A program made the position numbers and the translations under genes. The notes beneath the pieces are model-generated. The model was not told where the DNA came from, did not search any database, and saw only the letters and a program-made list of their open reading frames with translations. From Pseudobutyrivibrio ruminis (GTDB lineage Bacteria > Bacillota > Clostridia > Lachnospirales > Lachnospiraceae), in assembly GCA_015057315.1 (NCBI GenBank), contig SVER01000026.1, positions 1 to 51,979 on the forward strand: a stretch of DNA of 51,979 bases. The letters run 5' to 3'. Shown piece after piece: positions 1 to 9,523 of this stretch; position 1 is the stretch's first letter, and each line of letters begins with the position of its first letter.

Positions 1-203
1 AGCCTTGTTGTGATGCAATTATATTTATTAGAAAGTTTTTCAAAACTTATACTTGATTTTTGTTAGCAGGTTTTTATTTCATACAATATATTTTACATAA
101 TATCTAAATTACTTTACAAAAATCTAAAAATCTAATGCTATTATTAATCAAAAAACTGTTGTAATATAAAAATAGTAATACTAATAAACAATGAGGATAA
201 AAT
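1..203. other. AT-rich leader/intergenic region upstream of the MATE gene
   Basis: No coding region is supported here. A weak promoter-like pair TTGTTA (60-65) and TACAAT (82-87) with a 16-base spacer could drive the MATE gene. The ribosome-binding site GAGGA lies at 193-197. The window begins inside this spacer, so the gene to the left is not visible. Confidence 0.4.
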
Positions 204-1568
204 ATGACAGCTGATTCAACAAAGAAAATGACAGAGGGAAATCCACTTGGACTTATATTAGGATTTTCAATACCTATGCTTGCAGGATTATTATTCCAGC
301 AAATGTACAATCTGGTTGATACGATTATAGTAGGTCAAACATTAGGTGATAGCGCCTTGGCGGCTGTTGGCTCTACAGGTTCCATAAATTTCTTAATTAA
401 TGGATTTTGTATGGGTATATGCTCAGGCTTTGCAATTCCTGTGGCTCAAAGATTTGGTGCAGAGTCTTATGATTCGATGCGCAAGTTTGTAGGAAATTCA
501 ATAATTCTTTCAGCCATTTTTGCAATTGTAATAACCACATTTGTAAGTATATTTTGCTTTCAGATACTGGAGATAATGCAAACTCCTGAGGATATTATTG
601 AACTGGCATATTCATATATTTCAATTATTTTCTTTGGAATACCGGTTACATTTTTATATAATCTTACAGCTGGTATTATGCGCTCATTAGGAGATAGTAA
701 GACACCTACCTATTTTCTTATTATGGCAGCAGGTATAAATATCGTGTTAGATATTGTATTTATACTTGTTTTAGGAATGAGTGTTGATGGACCTGCATTA
801 GCTACTGTTATATCCCAGTTAATTGCGGGACTTAGCTGCTTGATTTATATGAAGAAAAAATTCCCAATTTTAAAGCTAAAGAGAAGTGATTTGAAGTTAG
901 GTCCACACCACAGTCAGGTATTGATTTCTATGGGTATACCATTTGGCCTTCAATACTCAATTACGGCTGTAGGGTCAGTAATCCTTCAAACAGCGGTAAA
1001 CGGATTGGGAACAATCGCGGTTGCATCTATGACAGCAGGTGCTAAGGTGTCCATGTTTGTAGTATGTCCTTTCGATGCATTAGGTGGAACTATGGCTACA
1101 TACGCAGGTCAAAATGTAGGCGCAAAGAACATCCCTAGAGTAAAGAAGGGAGTATGGACAGCCCAATTGCTTGGAACAATATATGCAGTATTTATTTTTA
1201 TCGTATTGTATTTTGCAGGAAGATATATTTTACGATTATTTACATCTACAGATATTGTAATAGAACAGGCAATGATGTTCTTGCTTGCTAATGGAATATC
1301 ATATACACTTCTTGCTGCAGTAAATATATTTAGATTTGCTATTCAAGGAATGGGCTTCTCAACCTTTGCTATATATTCAGGCGTAATGGAAATGATTGCA
1401 AGAATTCTAGTAGCATTTACCTTTGTTCCAATGATAGGATTTTCGGGAGCAATTTGGGCTAGCCCGGTTGCATGGCTGTTTGCAGTAATATTCTTAGTTC
1501 CGGGGTTATATTACTGTTGCAGAAAGTTAGATGTTAAGTTTAACGGTGAATATACCCATCATCTATAA
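204..1568 (+). CDS. MATE family efflux transporter
   Basis: A 454-residue polytopic membrane protein of the MATE (MatE) family, which exports drugs or metabolites in exchange for Na+ or H+ at the cytoplasmic membrane. The N-terminus has the family's typical NPLGLILGFSIPMLAGLLFQ and the QMYNLVDTIIVGQTLG segment of the first helices. A second, similar half begins near residue 235, as expected for the 12-helix pseudo-repeat, and the length is normal. The ATG is preceded by GAGGA at 193-197. The gene is followed by a terminator with a TTCG loop (1583-1608), so it appears to be a single-gene transcript. The substrate cannot be read from the sequence. Confidence 0.93.
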   Translation: MTADSTKKMTEGNPLGLILGFSIPMLAGLLFQQMYNLVDTIIVGQTLGDSALAAVGSTGSINFLINGFCMGICSGFAIPVAQRFGAESYDSMRKFVGNSIILSAIFAIVITTFVSIFCFQILEIMQTPEDIIELAYSYISIIFFGIPVTFLYNLTAGIMRSLGDSKTPTYFLIMAAGINIVLDIVFILVLGMSVDGPALATVISQLIAGLSCLIYMKKKFPILKLKRSDLKLGPHHSQVLISMGIPFGLQYSITAVGSVILQTAVNGLGTIAVASMTAGAKVSMFVVCPFDALGGTMATYAGQNVGAKNIPRVKKGVWTAQLLGTIYAVFIFIVLYFAGRYILRLFTSTDIVIEQAMMFLLANGISYTLLAAVNIFRFAIQGMGFSTFAIYSGVMEMIARILVAFTFVPMIGFSGAIWASPVAWLFAVIFLVPGLYYCCRKLDVKFNGEYTHHL

Positions 1569-1582
1569 TTAAATATTAATTT

Positions 1583-1608
1583 AAAAAGGAGTCTTCGGAT
1601 TCCTTTTT
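1583..1608 (+). terminator. Rho-independent terminator after the MATE gene
   Basis: An 11-bp stem (1583-1593 with 1598-1608, one G-T pair) closed by a TTCG tetraloop and ending in five T residues. It sits 14 bases after the stop codon and before the next promoter. Confidence 0.85.
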
Positions 1609-1617
1609 GAAATCGCA

Positions 1618-1646
1618 TTGACTTTAGTAGATAAAAGTGCTAAAGT
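1618..1646 (+). promoter_or_regulatory. Promoter of the ABC importer operon
   Basis: TTGACT at 1618-1623 and TAAAGT at 1641-1646 with a 17-base spacer. The start codon follows 34 bases later, with a strong ribosome-binding site AGGAGGGG at 1667-1674. No T-box or other leader structure fits into this short leader. Confidence 0.6.
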
Positions 1647-1679
1647 GAACACATTATAAATAAACTAGGAGGGGTTGCT

Positions 1680-2714
1680 ATGAAAAAAATAGTTAGCACT
1701 TTACTTGCTCTTTCACTTGCAATGTCGCTTGTTGCTTGTGGAACAGATGCAGCTAAGGAAAAAGAATCAGCTACAGCAGCAGAAAAGACAGAAACAACAG
1801 ATAAGGCTGCAGATGATTCAAAAACATACAATGTAGGTGTTATTCAGCTTGTACAGCATCCAGCGCTTGATGCTGCCACAGAAGGCTTTTCGGCTGCTCT
1901 TAAGGAAAAGCTTGGTGATAATGTAGAGGTTAATGTCCAGAACGCATCAGGTGATACAGCTACATGCGCTACAATTGCAAATTCATTTGTTTCAGACAAT
2001 GTGGATTTGATTATGGCAAATGCGACACCAGCTATGCAAGCCAGCTCAACAGCTACAAACAGTATTCCAATCGTTGCCACATCAATCACAGATTATGGCA
2101 CTGCACTTGGAATCAAGGATTGGGCAGGCACAACAGGAATCAACGTAACTGGTACATCTGATTTAGCTCCACTTGATGGTCAGGCAGAAATGCTAAATGA
2201 GCTTTTCCCAGATGCAAAGGAAGTTGGTATCATCTATTGCTCAGGTGAGGATAACTCTTTATTCCAGGCTAATCAGATTACAGAATATCTTAAGGAATAT
2301 GGATACAATGTAACAGCTTATACATTCTCTGATTCAGCAGATGTAGCTACAGTAGTTCAGACAGCATGCGGAGAAAGTGATGTTATCTATGTACCTACTG
2401 ATAATGTTGCAGCCAGCTGCGCAGAGACAATCAATAATGTAGCAGTTACAGCAGGGGTTCCAATCATTGCTGGCGAAGAAGGAATCTGCAAGGGCTGTGG
2501 TATCGCAACACTTTCAATTTCATACTATGACATTGGATACGCTGCAGGTCTTATGGCATACGAAATCCTTGTTAATGGAAAGGATCCAGCTTCATACGAG
2601 ATTCAGTATGCTACAGAATTTACAAAGGAATATAATCCTGTAATAGCAGAGAAGTTAGGAATCACTCTTCCAGATGACTATGTTGCAATAGAAATGGAAG
2701 ATTCTGAAGAATAA
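1680..2714 (+). CDS. ABC transporter substrate-binding lipoprotein (TrpX-like family)
   Basis: A 344-residue exported solute-binding protein. A type II signal peptide ends in the lipobox LVAC, so Cys20 should be lipidated and anchor the protein on the outer face of the membrane. A low-complexity A/E/K/T linker (about 21-48) precedes the domain, which opens with VGVIQLVQHPALDAATEGF, characteristic of the ABC_sub_bind family. Some members, such as streptococcal TrpX, serve tryptophan uptake; others have different or unknown ligands, so the substrate is left open. It is followed by an intercistronic hairpin, then permease and ATPase genes, forming one importer. The start has AGGAGGGG five bases upstream. 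Confidence 0.9.
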   Translation: MKKIVSTLLALSLAMSLVACGTDAAKEKESATAAEKTETTDKAADDSKTYNVGVIQLVQHPALDAATEGFSAALKEKLGDNVEVNVQNASGDTATCATIANSFVSDNVDLIMANATPAMQASSTATNSIPIVATSITDYGTALGIKDWAGTTGINVTGTSDLAPLDGQAEMLNELFPDAKEVGIIYCSGEDNSLFQANQITEYLKEYGYNVTAYTFSDSADVATVVQTACGESDVIYVPTDNVAASCAETINNVAVTAGVPIIAGEEGICKGCGIATLSISYYDIGYAAGLMAYEILVNGKDPASYEIQYATEFTKEYNPVIAEKLGITLPDDYVAIEMEDSEE

Positions 2715-2742
2715 GATTTGCAATAAAATAAAAAATATTAGT

Positions 2743-2770
2743 GGGCAAGGTCAGTGCGTTGACCTTGCTC
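2743..2770 (+). promoter_or_regulatory. Intercistronic hairpin between binding-protein and permease genes
   Basis: An 11-bp stem (2743-2753 with 2760-2770, including one G-T pair) with a six-base loop and no T-run. Such hairpins commonly stabilise the 3' end of the more abundant binding-protein mRNA. This role is inferred from position. The hairpin occupies the stretch where an upstream GTG (2741) might be taken as the permease start. Confidence 0.6.
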
Positions 2771-2785
2771 TTTGGAGTTAAAAAG

Positions 2786-3715
2786 ATGGGAATTGAAACA
2801 TTAATAGCAGGAATGCCTGGTACCGTAGCACAGGGAATTATCTACGGAATCATGGCACTTGGAATTTACATTACATTCAAATTATTAAATTTTGCAGATT
2901 TGTCAGTAGATGGTTCTTTCGCCACAGGCGGAGCTGTTGCTGCAATGGTTATTATATCAGGTCACTCTTGGGTGCTTGCGCTTGTGCTTGCATTTATAGC
3001 TGGTGCCCTTGCAGGATTTATCACTGGTATGCTTCACACAGTGTTTGGAATACCAGATATTTTGGCAGGTATCCTTACACAACTGGCGCTTTATTCAATA
3101 AACCTAAGAATAGCAAAGAACCAGCCAAACACACCAATTTCTGTAGATAAGTATAATTTGGCTGTTTCACTTAGATATAAGAATGATGCTCTTATTACAG
3201 TTTTTGTTATAGCTGTAATCATCATCGCTGTAATGTACTGGTATTTCGGAACAGAAATGGGTTCAGCACTTCGTGCCACAGGTACAAACCCTGCCATGGC
3301 TAAGGCTCAGGGAATCAGTGTTAATGTAATGAAGGCATTTGGTCTTGTTATCTCTAATGCCATTGTTGCTTTTGCAGGTGCTTTATTTGCCCAGTTTAAC
3401 GGAAATGCAGATGTTAATATGGGTCGTGGCGCAATCGTAATAGGATTGGCATCAATCATCATAGGTGAGGTGCTTTGCCAGGCATTGTTTAAGAAGAAAT
3501 CTAATTTTGCTCTTTCACTTGCATTTGTAGTAATGGGTGGAATTCTTTATTATATTTTTATTGCAATAGTTCTTTGGCTAAAGATGCCAGCGAACGATAT
3601 GAAGTTATTTACAGCGATTATCGTGGCAATTTTCCTTGCAGTGCCATATCTTAAGAACAAGGCAAATAGCTCATTTTCTAAAGCTGCAAAGAGAGGAGGA
3701 AAGGTAAATGCTTAA
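2786..3715 (+). CDS. ABC transporter permease (TrpY-like, branched-chain amino acid permease superfamily)
   Basis: A hydrophobic 309-residue permease of the BPD_transp_2 type, the membrane channel of the importer. It begins MGIETLIAGMPGTVAQGIIYG and shows about eight to nine membrane segments, with the loop EMGSALRATGTNPAMAKAQGI, which matches the coupling-helix region of the family and should contact the ATPase. The ATG at 2786 is chosen because GGAG (2774-2777) lies eight bases upstream; a GTG at 2741 in the same frame would place the first codons inside a hairpin and has no ribosome-binding site. Its 3' end overlaps the ATPase gene by eight bases, implying translational coupling. Confidence 0.88.
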   Translation: MGIETLIAGMPGTVAQGIIYGIMALGIYITFKLLNFADLSVDGSFATGGAVAAMVIISGHSWVLALVLAFIAGALAGFITGMLHTVFGIPDILAGILTQLALYSINLRIAKNQPNTPISVDKYNLAVSLRYKNDALITVFVIAVIIIAVMYWYFGTEMGSALRATGTNPAMAKAQGISVNVMKAFGLVISNAIVAFAGALFAQFNGNADVNMGRGAIVIGLASIIIGEVLCQALFKKKSNFALSLAFVVMGGILYYIFIAIVLWLKMPANDMKLFTAIIVAIFLAVPYLKNKANSSFSKAAKRGGKVNA

Positions 3716-4505
3716 CGCTTTCAACTTACAAAAGACCTTTAATCCAGGCACAATAAACGAAAAGGTAGCTTTAAATGGAGCCACACTTTATCTTGAGGAG
3801 GGAGAATTCTGTACAGTGATTGGCGGAAATGGTGCAGGAAAATCCACATTCCTTAACGCTGTAGCTGGCGTGTGGCCAGTAGACGGTGGCAAGATTGAAA
3901 TAGACGGTATAGATGTTACCGGTCTTCCAGAGCATAAGCGTGCTAAATACTTAGGCCGCGTATTTCAGGATCCAATGACTGGAACAGCTGCCAATATGCA
4001 AATAGATGAGAATATGGCTTTAGCAGCCCGTAGAGGCAAAATAAGAGGTCTTGGCTGGGGCGTAACCAAGAGTGAGAGGGCTAAGTACCATTCGATGCTT
4101 AAAGAGCTGGATTTGGGCCTTGAGGACAGACTTACAGCAAAGGTTGGTCTGCTTTCCGGTGGACAGCGCCAGGCTCTTACACTTCTTATGGCCACTATTC
4201 AAAAGCCAAAGCTCCTTCTTTTGGATGAGCACACAGCCGCTCTTGATCCAAAGACAGCATCTAAGGTACTTGAAATCACAGATATGCTTATTAAGGAGCA
4301 TAACCTTACAGCGATGATGGTAACTCACAACATGCGCGATGCCATTAATTACGGTAATCGCCTTATCATGATGAATGAGGGACGAGTTATCCTAAACATC
4401 AGCGGTGAGGAAAAGAAAAACCTCACAATAGAAGACTTGTTACACAAGTTTGAAGAGGTTTCAGGTACAGAATTTACTAACGATACAGAAATATTATCAA
4501 AGTAA
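3708..4505 (+). CDS. ABC transporter ATP-binding protein (TrpZ-like)
   Basis: A 265-residue ATPase that powers the importer encoded just upstream. Walker A is GGNGAGKST near residue 40, the signature is LLSGGQRQALTL, and Walker B is LLLLDEHTAALDP, followed by the switch histidine in VTHNM. The Walker B aspartate-glutamate pair is followed by H rather than the usual P, as in the branched-chain and TrpZ-like subgroups. The gene starts inside the permease gene, with GAGAGGAGG just upstream of the ATG. A strong terminator (4520-4559) ends the operon. Confidence 0.92.
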   Translation: MLNAFNLQKTFNPGTINEKVALNGATLYLEEGEFCTVIGGNGAGKSTFLNAVAGVWPVDGGKIEIDGIDVTGLPEHKRAKYLGRVFQDPMTGTAANMQIDENMALAARRGKIRGLGWGVTKSERAKYHSMLKELDLGLEDRLTAKVGLLSGGQRQALTLLMATIQKPKLLLLDEHTAALDPKTASKVLEITDMLIKEHNLTAMMVTHNMRDAINYGNRLIMMNEGRVILNISGEEKKNLTIEDLLHKFEEVSGTEFTNDTEILSK

Positions 4506-4519
4506 ATAACATTACATAA

Positions 4520-4559
4520 TAAATAGATTCCTGTTTTCGACAAAGCAGGAATCTATTTA
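4520..4559 (+). terminator. Rho-independent terminator of the ABC operon
   Basis: A perfect 14-bp stem (4520-4533 with 4546-4559) with a 12-base loop. T-rich sequence follows only after a short gap. It separates the importer operon from ftsH. Confidence 0.8.
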
Positions 4560-4590
4560 TATGTATAAAATTTTTATTAAAACCATTACT

Positions 4591-4618
4591 TTTTCACCCA
4601 TTTATGATAAATTAGAAT
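4591..4618 (+). promoter_or_regulatory. Possible ftsH promoter
   Basis: TTTTCA (4591-4596) and TAGAAT (4613-4618) with a 16-base spacer, about 30 bases before the start codon and directly after a terminator. The -35 match is poor; the call rests mainly on position. Confidence 0.35.
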
Positions 4619-4647
4619 ATGAAATTCTAGTTTAATCGGAGGCAGAT

Positions 4648-6669
4648 GTGAACGAAAATAATAACAACCAAAACGGTGGAGATAAAAAGAATAATCGTCA
4701 GCCTTTTTATACATTAGGAATATTAGTACTGATAGCTCTGTTTTTTACCAGTATGATGTATAAGGGTGCCAGCGCCACCACTAACCAGGAAATATCTTAT
4801 ACAGAGTTTATAACACTTGTAGAAGAGGATAAGGTTGCTGAGGTTAACTTTAAGGATGATGTGATTAATATCACCTTAAAGGAAGGCGAGACTTATAAGA
4901 CGGAAGATGAAGAGACAAAGAAGATTAATCAGCTGTATGAGAGCGCAGGGCAGTCTGTGCAGATTAAGCTCTATACAGCTTACCTCAGGGATGATGAACT
5001 ACTTCCATTACTTAAGGCTCATGGCGTAGATATAAAGGGTACTATTGCTGATTCCACAGCAGCCATTATTTATAACATCCTTTCATTCATCCTCCCACTA
5101 GTGCTTCTGTGGGTGCTTTTAGGCTTCTTCATGAAGAAGATGGGGGGCGGCCCTATGGGTGTTGGCAAATCCAATGCCAAGCTTTACAACATGGAGCGCG
5201 CTACGGGCATCACATTCAAGGATGTTGCAGGACAGGATGAGGCTAAGGAATCTGTGCAGGAGATGGTAGATTTCCTTCACAATCCTAAGAAGTACACTGA
5301 AATCGGTGCTAAGCTTCCTAAGGGTGCGCTTTTAGTAGGCCCTCCAGGAACAGGTAAGACACTTCTTGCCAAGGCAGTTGCAGGTGAGGCAGGAGTTCCA
5401 TTCTTCTCTCTTGCAGGTTCAGATTTCGTAGAGATGTTCGTTGGTGTAGGTGCTTCACGTGTTCGTGACCTTTTTAAGGAGGCACAGAAGGTTGCACCTT
5501 GTATCGTATTCATAGATGAGATTGATGCCATCGGTAAGAGCCGTGATGCTCATTACGGCGGTGGCAATGACGAGCGTGAGCAGACACTTAATCAGCTCCT
5601 TTCAGAGATGGATGGTTTCGATTCTAACAAGGGTCTACTTATTCTTGCTGCTACCAACAGACCAGAGGTACTTGATAAAGCACTTCTTAGACCAGGCCGT
5701 TTTGATAGACGTATCATTGTTGACAGACCTGACCAGAAGGGACGTCTTGAAATCCTCAAGGTTCATGCCAAGGATGTTAAGATGGACGAATCTGTTGATT
5801 TGGATGCACTTGCACTTGCATCAGTTGGTCTTGTAGGTTCTGACCTTGCCAATATCATTAACGAAGCAGCTATCCTTGCTGTTAAGGCTAAGAGAAAATA
5901 CGTTACACAGAAGGATTTATTCGAAGCATTCGAGTTAGTTGCCGTTGGTGGTAAGGAAAAGAAGGACAGAGCCATGAATGAAAAGGAACGCAAGATTGTT
6001 TCTTATCATGAGGTTGGTCACGCTCTTGTTTCAGCTCTTCAGAAGGATGCTGAGCCAGTTCAAAAGATTACAATTGTTCCACGTACTATGGGAGCACTTG
6101 GATATACTCTTCAGACACCTGAGGAGGAGAAATTCCTTGAGACTAAGGATGAGCTTATTGCCAAGATTGTTACTTACATGGGCGGTCGTGCTGCAGAGGA
6201 TATTAAGTTCGGTACATACACATCAGGCGCCGCTAACGATATCGAGCAGGCTACCAAGATTGCAAGAGCTATGGTAACACGCTTTGGTATGTCAGATAAG
6301 TTTGGAATGATGGGTCTTGCTACAGTAGAAAGCCAGTACCTTGATGGTAGAGCATCACTTATCTGTGGCGAGAATACAGCAGCTCAGATTGATGACGAAG
6401 TCCTTGCTATGATTACAGCTGCATACGCAAAGGCTAAGGAGCTTCTTACTGAGAATATGGAAAGCTTAGATAAGATTTCCGAATATCTATTTGAACATGA
6501 AACAATTACAGGTAAGGAATTCATGAAGATTTTCAGAGAAATTAAGGGTATTCCTGAACCTGATGACAAGAAGGATGAAAAGAGCAGTTTCTTTGAATCA
6601 AGTGATTCACCAAAGGAAATTGCAGATGATCCTAATAACTTAGTAACAGATGATATTTTTGATGAGTAA
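4648..6669 (+). CDS. ftsH: ATP-dependent zinc metalloprotease FtsH
   Basis: A 673-residue membrane-anchored AAA+ protease that degrades misfolded membrane proteins and regulatory substrates. Two membrane segments (about 21-38 and 140-162) enclose an extracytoplasmic domain. Walker A GPPGTGKT is at 231-238, Walker B IVFIDE at 286-291, and the second region of homology with its arginine fingers runs about 336-353. The zinc site HEVGH is at 454-458. The C-terminus is a poorly conserved acidic tail. The start is a GTG at 4648 with GGAGG five bases upstream; an overlapping ATG at 4646 runs straight into TGA. Three bases separate its stop from uvrC. Confidence 0.97.
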   Translation: MNENNNNQNGGDKKNNRQPFYTLGILVLIALFFTSMMYKGASATTNQEISYTEFITLVEEDKVAEVNFKDDVINITLKEGETYKTEDEETKKINQLYESAGQSVQIKLYTAYLRDDELLPLLKAHGVDIKGTIADSTAAIIYNILSFILPLVLLWVLLGFFMKKMGGGPMGVGKSNAKLYNMERATGITFKDVAGQDEAKESVQEMVDFLHNPKKYTEIGAKLPKGALLVGPPGTGKTLLAKAVAGEAGVPFFSLAGSDFVEMFVGVGASRVRDLFKEAQKVAPCIVFIDEIDAIGKSRDAHYGGGNDEREQTLNQLLSEMDGFDSNKGLLILAATNRPEVLDKALLRPGRFDRRIIVDRPDQKGRLEILKVHAKDVKMDESVDLDALALASVGLVGSDLANIINEAAILAVKAKRKYVTQKDLFEAFELVAVGGKEKKDRAMNEKERKIVSYHEVGHALVSALQKDAEPVQKITIVPRTMGALGYTLQTPEEEKFLETKDELIAKIVTYMGGRAAEDIKFGTYTSGAANDIEQATKIARAMVTRFGMSDKFGMMGLATVESQYLDGRASLICGENTAAQIDDEVLAMITAAYAKAKELLTENMESLDKISEYLFEHETITGKEFMKIFREIKGIPEPDDKKDEKSSFFESSDSPKEIADDPNNLVTDDIFDE

Positions 6670-6672
6670 TTT

Positions 6673-8544
6673 ATGGTAACTGAAGAAGACCTTAGTAAAC
6701 TCCCGGACCAACCGGGAGTTTATCTAATGCATGGGAAAAATGACGAAATCATATACGTAGGTAAGGCACTGTCGTTGCGTCACAGGGTGCGACAGTACTT
6801 TCAGCCTAGCCATGATGAGGGGCTCAAGAAAAAGCAGATGGTGGCAAATATTGATTACTTCGAATTCATTGTCACAGATTCTGAGCTTGAGGCTCTTATT
6901 TTAGAATGTAATCTTATAAAAGAATATCGTCCAAAGTACAACACCATGCTTAGGGATGATAAGACATATCCTTATATCGAAGTTACTCTCCAGGAGGCTT
7001 ATCCTAGGGTATTGTTTTCCCGCAGGATGAAAAAGAATGGCAGCAAATTCTTTGGACCATTCACATCTGCCGGGGCAGTTCACGATACAATAGATTTGGT
7101 TCAAAAGCTGTACAAGATAAGAACCTGCAATCAAAAGCTACCAGAGAATTTTGGTAAGAACAGGCCTTGCCTTAATTATCACATCGGCCAGTGCTTAGGC
7201 CCATGTCAGGGCAACGTGCCAGAAGAAGAGTATCGTAAAAACGTAGATAAGGTTATCGATTTTTTAAATGGTGATTATTTTGACACCATAAAAGACCTTA
7301 AGGCAAAGATGCTAAAGGCATCTGAGGAAATGGATTTTGAAAAGGCTGCCATTTACAGGGATTTAATCGAATCTGTAAAGGCCTGTGCCGGCAGACAAAA
7401 GGCTACCCAGCTTGATGGTGAGGACAGAGATATTATTGCCATGGCTAAGGGACAGGAGGACGCTGTAGTTCAGGTATTTTTTATCAGAGGCGGCAAGATG
7501 ATAGGCAGGGAGCATTTCTTTATAAATGTCAGAGTTGATGACACAGATGAGGATTTGCTTGAATATTTCCTTAAGGATTATTATACAGGCACACCTTTTA
7601 TTCCAAAGGAGATATTCGTCCAAATTGAGATGGAAGAAGCAAGTCTAATAGAAACATGGCTTACTAATAAAAAGGGTGCAAGGGTTTATCTTAAGACACC
7701 AAAGGCGGGAACCAAGCATAAGCTTGTGGAGCTTGCAGCCAAGAATGCTCAGATGGTTCTAGACCAGGATAGAGAAAAAATCAAAAAGGAAGAAGGCCGT
7801 ACAATTGGCGCAATGAAAGAAATTGCAGACATACTTAATCTTCCAGGCGCAAGCCGCATGGAGGCTTATGATATTTCTAATATTTCCGGCTTTCAATCAG
7901 TTGGTTCCATGGTTGTGTTTGAAAAGGGCAAGCCTAAACGCTCAGATTACCGCAAATTCAAGATTAAAACCGTTGAGGGACCAAATGATTACGCCTCAAT
8001 GCACGAAGTCCTTACAAGGCGTTTTTCACACGGTATAGAGGAGTTAGAAGAAAACGGTGGAGTAATAGAAGGCAGCTTTACCAAATTCCCGGATATCATC
8101 ATGATGGATGGTGGTAAAGGCCAGGTGCATATAGCAGAACAGGTTATGGCTGAGCTTGGTCTTCATATTCCAATTGCAGGTATGGTAAAGGACGACCACC
8201 ATAGAACCAGGGGGCTTTACTATAAGGACATGGAGCTTCCAATCGACACTCATTCAGAAGGTTTTCAGCTTATTACTAGGCTTCAGGACGAAGCCCATAG
8301 ATTCGCCATCGAGTATCACAGAAGTCTGCGTAGCAAAGGTCAGGTTCACAGCTTCTTAGATGACATAGATGGCATCGGTCCTAAGCGAAGAAAAGCACTT
8401 ATGAAAAAGTATGTGTCAGCAGAAAAAATGGCAGAGGCTTCTGTGGAGGATTTAATGGATACAGAATCCATGTCAAAAGAAGCAGCAGAAAATGTATACA
8501 ATTACTTTCACCCTATTAATTCAAGCGAAAATGAGCTACAATAG
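6673..8544 (+). CDS. uvrC: UvrABC system protein C (excinuclease subunit)
   Basis: A 623-residue nuclease that makes both incisions in nucleotide excision repair. The N-terminal GIY-YIG domain shows PGVYLM and IIYVGKA in the first 40 residues. A UVR domain (about 200-235) contacts UvrB. The C-terminal RNase H-like nuclease domain carries AYDISNISG and IMMDGGKGQ, and a helix-hairpin-helix pair ([15 protein letters not shown]) closes the protein. The gene starts three bases after ftsH with no clear ribosome-binding site, so it probably depends on translational coupling. The length is normal. Confidence 0.97.
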   Translation: MVTEEDLSKLPDQPGVYLMHGKNDEIIYVGKALSLRHRVRQYFQPSHDEGLKKKQMVANIDYFEFIVTDSELEALILECNLIKEYRPKYNTMLRDDKTYPYIEVTLQEAYPRVLFSRRMKKNGSKFFGPFTSAGAVHDTIDLVQKLYKIRTCNQKLPENFGKNRPCLNYHIGQCLGPCQGNVPEEEYRKNVDKVIDFLNGDYFDTIKDLKAKMLKASEEMDFEKAAIYRDLIESVKACAGRQKATQLDGEDRDIIAMAKGQEDAVVQVFFIRGGKMIGREHFFINVRVDDTDEDLLEYFLKDYYTGTPFIPKEIFVQIEMEEASLIETWLTNKKGARVYLKTPKAGTKHKLVELAAKNAQMVLDQDREKIKKEEGRTIGAMKEIADILNLPGASRMEAYDISNISGFQSVGSMVVFEKGKPKRSDYRKFKIKTVEGPNDYASMHEVLTRRFSHGIEELEENGGVIEGSFTKFPDIIMMDGGKGQVHIAEQVMAELGLHIPIAGMVKDDHHRTRGLYYKDMELPIDTHSEGFQLITRLQDEAHRFAIEYHRSLRSKGQVHSFLDDIDGIGPKRRKALMKKYVSAEKMAEASVEDLMDTESMSKEAAENVYNYFHPINSSENELQ

Positions 8545-8575
8545 GTTAAGATTTTAATTGTGAACGGAGGTTTTT

Positions 8576-9505
8576 ATGGCAAATAACAAATTTGTTACAG
8601 TTGCTACTGTTATGGAAAGATTTAATCTTACCAACTACACACCAGAATTGAATTTGGAAGAGGCTAGGGTTACAGTTGCCGACGTAAACAGACCAGCCCT
8701 TCAGCTTCATGGCTTTTATGAGCATTTCGAGCCTAGCCGTATCCAGGTTATCGGTAATGTAGAAACTGCATATTTATCAAAGAAAACAGACGAGGAAAAG
8801 GCAGAAAGCTTTGCAAAGCTTTTCTCTTATGATATTCCTTGTGTAATCTATTGTAGGGATGAAAAGCCAGAAGAGGTTATTCTTAAGGAAGCCAACAAGG
8901 CAAAGATTCCAGTGCTTGGTACAGACCGTGCTACATCAGAATTTATGTCTGCGCTTATCTTTTCTCTTAACATGGATTTTGCTCCATACACCACCATTCA
9001 CGGTGTACTTGTAGATGTTTATGGTGAAGGACTTCTTATCACAGGCGAGTCTGGAATTGGTAAATCAGAGGCTGCATTGGAGCTTATCAGAAGAGGCCAC
9101 AGATTGGTTTCTGATGATGTTGTAGAAATCCGTCGTCCTAACAACGAAAGATTATATGGAAGAGCACCTTCGATCACGCAGTATCTCATTGAGCTTAGAG
9201 GTATTGGTATTATCGATGTTAAATCCCTTTACGGTGTTGAGGCTGTTAAGGATGAGCAGCGCATCGATTTAGTTATCAAGCTTGAGGATTGGTCAAAGGA
9301 AAAGGAGTATGACCGCCTTGGAATGACAGATGAGTACATGAATATCTTGGGTATTGATGTAACATGCCATTCACTTCCAATCAGACCAGGTCGAAATCTC
9401 GCTATTATATGTGAAGCTGCAGCAGTTAACCATCGTCAAAAGAAGATGGGATATAACGCAGCAGAGGAACTATATAGACGAGTTCAAAATAATATAAATG
9501 GTTAA
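8576..9505 (+). CDS. hprK: HPr kinase/phosphorylase
   Basis: A 309-residue bifunctional enzyme that phosphorylates HPr and Crh on the regulatory serine and removes that phosphate, which sets CcpA-dependent carbon catabolite control in Firmicutes. The P-loop GESGIGKS is at 157-164, with the conserved His in TTIHG upstream and the family signature LIELRGIGIIDVKSLYG near residue 205. The ribosome-binding site GGAGG lies at 8566-8570. A likely partner, an HPr-like protein that keeps the serine site but lacks the histidine, is encoded 4 kb downstream in the same gene string. Confidence 0.96.
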   Translation: MANNKFVTVATVMERFNLTNYTPELNLEEARVTVADVNRPALQLHGFYEHFEPSRIQVIGNVETAYLSKKTDEEKAESFAKLFSYDIPCVIYCRDEKPEEVILKEANKAKIPVLGTDRATSEFMSALIFSLNMDFAPYTTIHGVLVDVYGEGLLITGESGIGKSEAALELIRRGHRLVSDDVVEIRRPNNERLYGRAPSITQYLIELRGIGIIDVKSLYGVEAVKDEQRIDLVIKLEDWSKEKEYDRLGMTDEYMNILGIDVTCHSLPIRPGRNLAIICEAAAVNHRQKKMGYNAAEELYRRVQNNING

Positions 9506-9523
9506 CAGGAGATTTTTAGTATT

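Noticed and set aside
1609..1679. T-box or other amino-acid riboswitch before the TrpX-like importer
   Set aside because: The leader is only about 30 bases and lacks the AGGGTGG motif and stem structure.
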